The notes beneath the pieces are model-generated. The model was not told the DNA's origin. It saw only the letters and a program-made list of their open reading frames with translations, and searched no databases. The position numbers and the translations under genes were made by a program. A stretch of DNA of 5,004 nt from Bacteroidota bacterium (GTDB lineage: Bacteria; Bacteroidota; Bacteroidia; Bacteroidales; CG2-30-32-10), in NCBI GenBank assembly GCA_013334735.1, contig JAAXXA010000268.1:1-5004 (forward strand). Direction: 5' to 3'. Below are positions 1 through 5,004 of this stretch, in pieces (positions within the stretch are counted from its first letter, which is position 1; every line of letters starts with the position of its first letter).

Positions 1-1
1 G

Positions 2-2809
2 GCAAATTTCCAGCTTGCAAAATTATATTACAGGCAACAAAAGTATTTAAAAGCCGAAAAAGCCTTTGAAGATGTTGATGTATATGATTTGAATACCGAA
101 GAGCTATCGGAATATTATTTTAAATCGGGATACAGCTTTTTCATGCTAAAAAAATATGATAAGGCTAAAAAACATTTATTTGAAATTATAGATATTGATA
201 CAAAATACTTCGCTTCTGCAAATTATTATTACGCGCATATTTTATATAGTGAAAAAAATTATGAAACAGCGCTTAAAAGTTTTTTAAAAATTGAAAAGGA
301 TGAAACTTTTAAACATGTAATTCCCTACTACATAGCTCAAATTTATTATTTGCAGGGAAAATATGATGAGGTAATTGCTTATGCTCCACCTTTGCTCGAT
401 TCAGCTACAGCAAGCAGAGCGGATGAAATTGCGCGCATTTTAGGAGAATCGTATTTTAAAACAGAGCAATATGCCGCATCTATTCCATACTTAGAAAAAT
501 ATATGAGCAAAACTAAAAATATAATTACCCGTCAGGATAATTATGAAACAGGATATGCTTATTACAAAAGTGGCGCGGATGTTACTAAAGCTATTTCATA
601 TTTTGAAAAAGTAACTACAGTCGAGGATTCGTTAACTCAAAACACTTATTATATTCTTGGGGATTGCTATCTTAAGAATGGGAATAAAAATTTTGCAATG
701 AATTCGTTCCTTTCAGCAAGCAAATATTCTTTTTATCCTACTATTAAAGAAGATGCTTTGTTTAATTATGCAAAATTAGCTTATGAATTATCAATAAATC
801 CATATAATGAAGCTGTTGAGGCATTTCAGAAATTTATAAATGATTATCCCGAATCTTCAAAAATTGATGAAGCCAGAACAAGCCTCGTTAATCTTTTCCT
901 CACAACAAAAAACTATAAGGATGCTCTTACTTCTATTGAAAAAATTAAGCATAGGGACGATAAACTTAATAAAGCATATCAAAAAATAGCTTATTACAGA
1001 GGAATTGAATTGTTTAACAATAAAGATATTGATAGCGCCATAACTGTATTAAACAAGTCAAATACACAGCCTTTTGATAATACTATTAAAGCAAATTGTT
1101 ATTATTGGAAAGGGGAGGGTTTTTACAGATTATCAGAGTTTGATTCGGCAATTGTAAATTATAAAACATTCCTTATCTCCCCCGGAGCATTCAGCCTTCC
1201 TATATATAATACAGCTAATTACAACATAGGATATTGCTACTTTAAACAAAAAAATTATAAGTCGGCAATTAACAATTTCAGGAAATTTTATACTAATAAA
1301 TCAGATGAAAATAAAAAAGTTATCAATGATGCATGTCTTCGAATAGCCGACTGCTATTTTATTTCAAAAGAATATTCCAACGCTATTGAATATTATGATA
1401 GAGCTATTGCAATTAAATCATTTGATACGGATTACGCGATGTATCAAAAATCGCTTTGTTATGGAGTATTAGGCAAATATGACTCTAAAATAAATACACT
1501 TCTCGTAATGCTTGAGCAGTATCCTAAAACAGCATATTGCGATGATGCTGAATTTGAACTTGCCAACACTTATCTTACAAAAAATGACAACGAAAATGCT
1601 TTGATTTATTATAAAAAAGTAAATACCGATTTTTCTTCTGGAAGCTATGCTAAACGAGCTTTACTAAAAACAGGATTGATATATTTCAATACCGACAGAG
1701 ATACTCTTGCACTTCAAACATTCAAAAAAGTAGTAAGCGACTATCCTGCAACAAACGAATCGAAAGATGCGCTAATAAGTATTCGTAATATATACATGGA
1801 TATGGATAGCGTGTCGGCTTTTTATTTATATGTAAAAGGACAACCCGAATATGGAACAAAAACCGAAACAGAACAGGATTCCATGACATATCTTGCTGCT
1901 GAAACAAAATATATGAACGGCGATTGCGATAAAGCAACCAGAGGATTCAGCAAATATATACAGCAGTTTCCTAATGGTTATTTTGTAACGAACGCGTATT
2001 ACTATAAAGCAGAATGTGATTATAAAAATAATAATCTGGCTGAAGCTCTCATGGGATATATATATGTTACGGGTAAACCGCAAAATAAATTTTCGGAATA
2101 TGCTTTAATTAAAGCTGCGGAGATTAATTATAAACTTAACAGGTACGACAGCGCTGCTTTTTATTACTCTGAATTGGAAAAAAATGCAGAATATAAATCT
2201 AATATAATCTTAGCGCGAAGCGCGATAATGCGCTGCAATTGGAAAGCGGGTAATTATAATAAAGCAATAATTGCTGCCCGTGAACTTATCGGAACTGAAA
2301 AAGTTACAGAAGAATTACTTACTGAAGCACATGTTACTATTGGAAGAAGTGCGCTTTTATTGGATAGTACAGCTCTTGCTCAAACAGAATTTGAATTTGC
2401 GTATAAACTTAGTCCTACGAGCGAATTTGGCGCAGAAGCTAAGTATAATCTCGCATATTTGCAGTATGTTTTACAAGATTACGTTAAATCCGAAAATTTA
2501 ATTTTTGAAGTTATTAATCTCGTCCCTTCTTATGATTACTGGCTGGCAAAAAGCTATATTCTGTTAGCAGATGTTTATGTGAAAACAGGTAATATATTTC
2601 AGGCAAAATACACATTACAAAGTATTATTGATAATTATGACGGCGCGGATTTGGTTACTATTGCTCACGAAAAACTTAATAAAATAAATAATGATGAAAA
2701 AGAAAAAGCGCAATTGCTTTTACTGGAACAGCAGAAAATACAGGAAGATGAAAAAATAAAATTTGATAATACACCTGATAGTGAAAAACTTTTTGAAGAG
2801 AAGGAATAA
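2..2809 (+). CDS. Large TPR-repeat protein, 5' end outside window (partial)
   Basis: The reading frame is open from base 2 to the TAA at 2807-2809, giving 935 visible codons. A TTG at base 89 is not a credible start, because the 29 codons before it already read as a TPR helix pair (ANFQLAKLYYRQQKYLKAE). The true start and any signal peptide are to the left. Almost the whole protein is degenerate TPR units of about 34-38 residues, roughly 20-25 by eye, with the typical A..Y...G.Y..A...F..........A.Y pattern. Several resemble the BamD/YbgF-type units (FQKFINDYPESSKIDEA, LEQYPKTAYCDDAEFEL, FSKYIQQFPNGYFVTNA). A segment near residues 628-660 (TYLAAETKYMNGDCDKA) resembles, from memory, a block in other Bacteroidetes TPR proteins of about 1000 residues. 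The last ~38 residues are a charged Glu/Lys/Gln tail, possibly coiled coil. TPR superhelices bind proteins. A periplasmic or outer-membrane-associated role with the next gene's barrel is inferred from adjacency. No catalytic domain is seen. Confidence 0.9.
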   Translation, partial: ANFQLAKLYYRQQKYLKAEKAFEDVDVYDLNTEELSEYYFKSGYSFFMLKKYDKAKKHLFEIIDIDTKYFASANYYYAHILYSEKNYETALKSFLKIEKDETFKHVIPYYIAQIYYLQGKYDEVIAYAPPLLDSATASRADEIARILGESYFKTEQYAASIPYLEKYMSKTKNIITRQDNYETGYAYYKSGADVTKAISYFEKVTTVEDSLTQNTYYILGDCYLKNGNKNFAMNSFLSASKYSFYPTIKEDALFNYAKLAYELSINPYNEAVEAFQKFINDYPESSKIDEARTSLVNLFLTTKNYKDALTSIEKIKHRDDKLNKAYQKIAYYRGIELFNNKDIDSAITVLNKSNTQPFDNTIKANCYYWKGEGFYRLSEFDSAIVNYKTFLISPGAFSLPIYNTANYNIGYCYFKQKNYKSAINNFRKFYTNKSDENKKVINDACLRIADCYFISKEYSNAIEYYDRAIAIKSFDTDYAMYQKSLCYGVLGKYDSKINTLLVMLEQYPKTAYCDDAEFELANTYLTKNDNENALIYYKKVNTDFSSGSYAKRALLKTGLIYFNTDRDTLALQTFKKVVSDYPATNESKDALISIRNIYMDMDSVSAFYLYVKGQPEYGTKTETEQDSMTYLAAETKYMNGDCDKATRGFSKYIQQFPNGYFVTNAYYYKAECDYKNNNLAEALMGYIYVTGKPQNKFSEYALIKAAEINYKLNRYDSAAFYYSELEKNAEYKSNIILARSAIMRCNWKAGNYNKAIIAARELIGTEKVTEELLTEAHVTIGRSALLLDSTALAQTEFEFAYKLSPTSEFGAEAKYNLAYLQYVLQDYVKSENLIFEVINLVPSYDYWLAKSYILLADVYVKTGNIFQAKYTLQSIIDNYDGADLVTIAHEKLNKINNDEKEKAQLLLLEQQKIQEDEKIKFDNTPDSEKLFEEKE

Positions 2810-2810
2810 T

Positions 2811-2845
2811 AAGCTACAAGCTATAAGCTGCAAGCTACAAGCTAA
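2811..2845. repeat. Five-copy 7-bp tandem repeat, AAGCTAC type
   Basis: Five contiguous heptamers fill 35 bp, beginning one base after the TPR gene's stop codon. Copies 1 and 4 are AAGCTAC, copy 2 ends in T, copy 3 has G at position 6, and copy 5 ends in A. The first five bases (AAGCT) are invariant. Each unit contains the self-complementary core AGCT. The sequence after the array (GGAGTAAG onward) does not continue the unit clearly. It is noncoding and lies between two probably co-transcribed genes. Its role is unknown; it may be a dispersed heptamer repeat of the host genome. Confidence 0.85.
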
Positions 2846-2900
2846 GGAGTAAGTAATAGACAATAAGTTCTGATTGAAGACAATTTAATAATAAAATAAA

Positions 2901-2905
2901 AGGAG
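2901..2905 (+). promoter_or_regulatory. Shine-Dalgarno site of the barrel gene
   Basis: AGGAG lies 8 bases before the ATG at 2914, within an A-rich leader. It supports that start codon. Strong Shine-Dalgarno sequences are comparatively uncommon in Bacteroidetes, so this gene may be translated efficiently. By contrast, the gyrB start at 4912 has only an A-run in front of it. Confidence 0.75.
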
Positions 2906-2913
2906 ATAAAATA

Positions 2914-4617
2914 ATGAATAACGATCTTAATATATTTAAACTAAAGGGCGCATTCCTGCTGTTTTTTGCGTTGATTATTTTTCAGAATATTGTAAAAGCT
3001 CAGGATACTGTTGTTATTGTGGATGCTTATAAACCTACTATTTCGGATGCTTTTAAGATGAATGAGAATCCTCAAATAGTTGACCCGGTGGTGGAGAAAC
3101 TTAATTTTACTTATTCCATAAGTCCAAAGTTGCAGTCAACGTATTTTGCCGTAGAACCTGTAAAACCTGCAAAGATGGTAGGGGAGCCTTTAACCAAATT
3201 TTACAAATCTTATGTTAAAGCCGGTTTTGGCACAAAAATAACCCCCTTAGCTGAATTTTATCTGGGTACACTTAGATCAACAAATCAATCCGTTGGAATA
3301 TATTTTAAACACTTATCGTCTTCTGGAAAGATAAAAAATTACGGATACCCCGGATTTAGTGATAATAACGCCGGAATTCAAGGGCAAAAGTTTTATAAAA
3401 ACCATACATTATCGGCAGTAGTTGATTACAAAAGAAATGTTGTCCATTATTACGGATTTAAACCTTTTGATTTTGTAAGTATCCCTGATGCCAACAATAA
3501 AGACAGCATAAAGCAGCGATTTTCAAAAATAGGAGGGCAGTTGAAATTCTTTAGCACATACATTGATTCTACAAAACTAAATCATTCATTTGCTGTTAAA
3601 TATTTCAATTTATCGGATTTGTTTGATGCAACTGAAGACTACATTGGATTTAACGGGGAAATAGATAAAAATATTTCTGTTCTCGGGAAATCTGTACATC
3701 GTCAGAATATTGGTTTAAATGCTGATGTTGATTATTACAGAGACGTTAATAAAATAAATTCATCAAATGGAGGAGTAGTACGTTTAACTCCTCATTTTTC
3801 AGCCGCATATAATGTTCTAAAATTTAACTTAGGTGTTAACGCGTCTATTAAAGCTTGTGATAATTCTTTATTGTATGTTTATCCCGATGTAAATTTCAGT
3901 ATTAATATTTACGATAATATTTTTATATTGTATGGAGCTTTTACAGGTGAAATGAAAAGGAATAATATTATTGATCTTTCAGTAGAAAACCCTTTTATAA
4001 ATACATCCTTACCAATTGATTTTTCTAATACAAAAACAAAAGTTGCGGGAGGTTTTAAAGGCAGTATAAGCTCGAATATTTCTTTTAATGCGCATTTATC
4101 AAGATCGGTAGTAAATAATATGCCTTTGTTTATTAATGATACTACAACTACTCTAAATAATAAATTCACGGTAATTTACGATAACGCTGAAATAATAAAT
4201 ACAGGAGCTGAAATTACATATCAAAAAGCTGAAAAGATAAAAATTATTTTGTCTTCCGACTACTACCATTACTATATGAGCAATGAGTTGGAAGCATGGC
4301 ATAAACCTTATGTGGATGTGAAATTTTCATTCAATTATAATTTAAAAAATAAAATTATTGTAAAAACCGAAGTGTATGCTCTAAGTAGTTCAAAAGCAAA
4401 AACATACATAACAAATGGATTTAATCCAACACCAACTGTTTCGTCAATTAATTTGAAAGGGACAGTTGATTTTAATTTAGGGCTTGAATACAGATACTCC
4501 AAAATTCTTTCAGGATTCGTTAATTTTAATAATATAGGCGCTGTAAGATACCAACGCTGGAATAATTATCCTGCATTTGGATTTACTGCATTAGCAGGGA
4601 TTACATATTCTTTATAA
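2914..4617 (+). CDS. Plugless outer-membrane beta-barrel protein (TonB-receptor-like/porin-like)
   Basis: This is a complete 567-residue protein starting at an ATG with a good Shine-Dalgarno site. Residues 1-29 form a signal peptide: a short N-region with K9 and K11, a hydrophobic core near residues 12-23 and a V-K-A end, with cleavage predicted before Q30. The mature protein opens with QDTVVIV, like a TonB box, followed by YKPTISDA..K at 39-48 and P.I.DPV at 53-59, a motif I associate with a Bacteroidetes barrel family usually annotated as TonB-dependent receptor or hypothetical. A proline-rich linker follows to about residue 96. From about residue 98 to the end the sequence alternates polar and hydrophobic residues with many Tyr, Phe, Asn and Gly, as in amphipathic strands of a barrel (perhaps 16-20 strands, an estimate). 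The C-terminus (GFTALAGITYSL) reads as a last strand but ends in Leu rather than the usual aromatic. No roughly 130-residue plug domain fits before the barrel. It lies 104 bp after the TPR gene, probably in one operon. Its substrate is unknown. Confidence 0.8.
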   Translation: MNNDLNIFKLKGAFLLFFALIIFQNIVKAQDTVVIVDAYKPTISDAFKMNENPQIVDPVVEKLNFTYSISPKLQSTYFAVEPVKPAKMVGEPLTKFYKSYVKAGFGTKITPLAEFYLGTLRSTNQSVGIYFKHLSSSGKIKNYGYPGFSDNNAGIQGQKFYKNHTLSAVVDYKRNVVHYYGFKPFDFVSIPDANNKDSIKQRFSKIGGQLKFFSTYIDSTKLNHSFAVKYFNLSDLFDATEDYIGFNGEIDKNISVLGKSVHRQNIGLNADVDYYRDVNKINSSNGGVVRLTPHFSAAYNVLKFNLGVNASIKACDNSLLYVYPDVNFSINIYDNIFILYGAFTGEMKRNNIIDLSVENPFINTSLPIDFSNTKTKVAGGFKGSISSNISFNAHLSRSVVNNMPLFINDTTTTLNNKFTVIYDNAEIINTGAEITYQKAEKIKIILSSDYYHYYMSNELEAWHKPYVDVKFSFNYNLKNKIIVKTEVYALSSSKAKTYITNGFNPTPTVSSINLKGTVDFNLGLEYRYSKILSGFVNFNNIGAVRYQRWNNYPAFGFTALAGITYSL

Positions 4618-4627
4618 ACGATAAAGC

Positions 4628-4662
4628 AATTACGAATTACGAATTATCAATTACGAATTATG
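4628..4662. repeat. Five-copy 7-bp tandem repeat, AATTACG type
   Basis: Five contiguous heptamers fill 35 bp, beginning 10 bases after the barrel gene's stop. Copies 1, 2 and 4 are AATTACG, copy 3 ends in TC and copy 5 in TG. The first five bases (AATTA) are invariant. Each unit contains the self-complementary core AATT. Copy number, unit length and position just after a stop codon match the array at 2811-2845, although the sequence differs. Its function is unknown; part of it can pair with GTAATTCG at 4676-4683. Confidence 0.85.
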
Positions 4663-4712
4663 AGATAATTTACCTGTAATTCGGAATCGTTTTTAGCAAA
4701 ATATTCATCCAT
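4647..4712 (-). pseudogene. Possible 21-codon gene remnant (minus strand)
   Basis: On the minus strand an ATG at 4712-4710 opens a frame that stops with TGA at 4649-4647. The first 13 residues read MDEYFAKNDSELQ, after which the frame runs into the heptamer array. From memory, the phrase F.AKNDSELQ resembles the N-terminus of a family of Bacteroidetes hypothetical proteins that begin with a charged acidic stretch before an N-terminal helix; no comparison could be run. If correct, this is the leftover 5' end of a deleted gene, truncated at the repeat array. An in-frame TAA lies two codons before the ATG, so the frame does not extend upstream. It could also be a chance ORF. Confidence 0.25.
4654..4694 (+). 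terminator. Possible weak terminator after the barrel gene
   Basis: CGAATTA at 4654-4660, inside the end of the repeat array, is perfectly complementary to TAATTCG at 4677-4683. Two G-T wobbles could extend the stem inward. A run of five T follows at 4690-4694, after a 6-base gap. The stem is AT-rich, the loop long and the T-run offset, so this is a poor match to a classical intrinsic terminator. It is nevertheless the best candidate between the barrel gene and gyrB. The alternative 8-base pairing of CGAATTAC (4633-4640) with GTAATTCG (4676-4683) would compete with it. Confidence 0.3.
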
Positions 4713-4744
4713 TTCTTAGTCAAAAATCCATCTTTATCTTAGTC
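4707..4744. repeat. Imperfect direct repeat pair (ATCCAT...CTTAGTC)
   Basis: Two copies sit close together at 4707-4721 (15 bp) and 4726-4744 (19 bp), separated by AAAA. Both begin with ATCCAT and end with TCTTAGTC (4714-4721 and 4737-4744), and the second has about four extra bases between. On the minus strand each copy reads GACTAAGA, then a short A-rich spacer, then ATGGAT. The minus-strand start codon at 4712 is therefore part of the repeat. This could be a duplicated leader of a lost gene or a pair of binding sites. A 7-bp inverted repeat (AAAAATC at 4722-4728, GATTTTT at 4747-4753) overlaps it. Confidence 0.5.
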
Positions 4745-4878
4745 GTGATTTTTATGAATTTTTATTCCCTTACACTTCTGTATTTCATAGACAAGCAACG
4801 GTTTTATTCACATTAAAAAAGTTGATAAAAACGCTTATTTTATTGCATTTTTATAACGTCTGTTTCAATAATTTTTTC
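4745..4878. other. AT-rich spacer upstream of gyrB, no gene seen
   Basis: This stretch has no ORF of note, tRNA-like structure or strong hairpin. It is rich in T- and A-tracts (for example CATTAAAAAAG near 4811 and AATAATTTTTTC near 4867), which are common upstream of promoters in AT-rich genomes. It may carry regulatory input for gyrB, but I see no recognisable operator. Confidence 0.4.
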
Positions 4879-4886
4879 TATATTTG
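4879..4886 (+). promoter_or_regulatory. Candidate gyrB promoter, Bacteroidetes -7 element
   Basis: TATATTTG matches the TAnnTTTG -7 consensus of the Bacteroidetes primary sigma factor. It lies 25 bases before the gyrB ATG, which would put the transcript start near 4890 and leave a leader of about 20 bases. No TTTG-like -33 element is seen at the usual spacing of about 19-21 bases. The nearest TTG, at 4843-4845, is too far away. The call rests on the -7 element and its position alone. Confidence 0.5.
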
Positions 4887-4911
4887 TGAAATTAAGCAAA
4901 ACATAAAAAAA

Positions 4912-5004
4912 ATGAGTGAAATAGAAAAAGACGTTTTAGAAAAAGATACCTATACAGCGGATAATATCCAAGTATTAGAGGGGCTGGAAGCAGTTAGAAA
5001 AAGA
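4912..5004 (+). CDS. gyrB: DNA gyrase subunit B, N-terminus only (partial)
   Basis: Only the first 31 codons are present, and the gene continues beyond the right edge. After a variable acidic leader (MSEIEKDVLEKDTYTAD) comes NIQVLEGLEAVRKR at residues 18-31. This is the hallmark start of the GyrB GHKL ATPase domain, normally followed by P.MYIG, which falls just outside the window. Bacteroidetes ParE, the topoisomerase IV counterpart, starts differently at this point (an I..L.W.EHIR.RPGMYIG pattern), so gyrB is favoured. GyrB supplies the ATPase of the cytoplasmic GyrA2B2 enzyme that introduces negative supercoils. The ATG at 4912 is chosen because no other start codon lies close upstream and the leader length fits the family. 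There is an A-run but no Shine-Dalgarno sequence before it. The 294-bp spacer and its own -7 element suggest separate transcription from the upstream pair. Confidence 0.92.
   Translation, partial: MSEIEKDVLEKDTYTADNIQVLEGLEAVRKR

Noticed and set aside
89..91. TTG as the start codon of the TPR gene
   Set aside because: The frame is open to the left edge and the upstream codons encode a TPR helix, so the gene begins outside the window.
1722..2083. Two overlapping minus-strand open frames of 71 and 85 codons inside the TPR gene
   Set aside because: They lie wholly antisense to a well-supported TPR coding frame, their translations are rich in Ile, Phe, Tyr and Arg from AT-rich antisense codons, and no domain or start signal is seen.
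2212..2234. GC-rich palindromic patch (AGCGC...GCGCT with an internal CGCG repeat) in an AT-rich gene
   Set aside because: It encodes ordinary Ala/Arg-rich TPR helix residues (LARSAIMRC) in frame, so codon choice explains it and no regulatory role is needed.
2271..2501. A 76-codon + strand frame within the TPR gene
   Set aside because: It is out of frame with clear TPR sequence, Leu/Lys-rich and low in complexity, with no plausible ribosome site.
2811..2845. CRISPR-like array
   Set aside because: The units are 7 bp, contiguous and without spacers, so this is a simple tandem repeat. The same applies to 4628-4662.
2846..2900. Independent promoter for the barrel gene
   Set aside because: No TAnnTTTG element is present between the repeat array and the Shine-Dalgarno site. 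The short spacer favours co-transcription with the TPR gene.
3909..4169. An 86-codon minus-strand frame within the barrel gene
   Set aside because: It is antisense to the continuous beta-strand pattern of the barrel protein, and no independent coding evidence is seen.
4822..4857. E. coli-like promoter TTGATA...TATAAC before gyrB
   Set aside because: The spacing is 24 bases, too long for a sigma70 promoter, and Bacteroidetes use a different consensus.

Overview
The window looks like a chromosomal segment of a low-GC member of the Bacteroidota (Bacteroidetes), plausibly a Bacteroidales-type lineage; genus and species cannot be named. The reasons are a very AT-rich composition, a large tetratricopeptide-repeat (TPR) protein of a kind common in this phylum, an outer-membrane barrel protein whose N-terminal motif (YKPTISDA..K....P.I.DP) I recognise from Bacteroidetes proteins, a TAnnTTTG-type -7 promoter element before the last gene, and a GyrB N-terminus that fits Bacteroidetes GyrB.

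Layout, all genes on the + strand. (1) Bases 2-2809: the 3' 935 codons of a TPR protein whose start lies left of the window. (2) Bases 2810-2913: a 104-bp spacer that opens with five copies of a 7-bp repeat (AAGCTAC type) and closes with a clear Shine-Dalgarno sequence. (3) Bases 2914-4617: a complete 567-residue protein with a signal peptide and a predicted outer-membrane beta-barrel but no TonB plug. (4) Bases 4618-4911: a 294-bp spacer holding a second five-copy 7-bp array (AATTACG type), a weak hairpin plus T-run, an imperfect direct repeat overlapping a 21-codon minus-strand ORF that may be a gene remnant, a featureless AT-rich stretch, and a -7 promoter element. (5) Bases 4912-5004: the first 31 codons of gyrB.

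The TPR and barrel genes are close and co-oriented with no visible promoter between them, so they probably form a transcription unit. A natural reading is a periplasmic TPR superhelix working with an outer-membrane barrel, an architecture seen fused in PgaA and BcsC and split in AlgK/AlgE. The substrate or function here is unknown. gyrB appears to be a separate unit with its own promoter.

The most unusual DNA-level observation is that both spacers carry, 1 and 10 bp after a stop codon, a 35-bp array of exactly five 7-bp units built alike (one purine, a self-complementary tetranucleotide, then AC) but with different cores (AGCT versus AATT). No CRISPR, tRNA, rRNA, insertion sequence or obvious defence system is visible.
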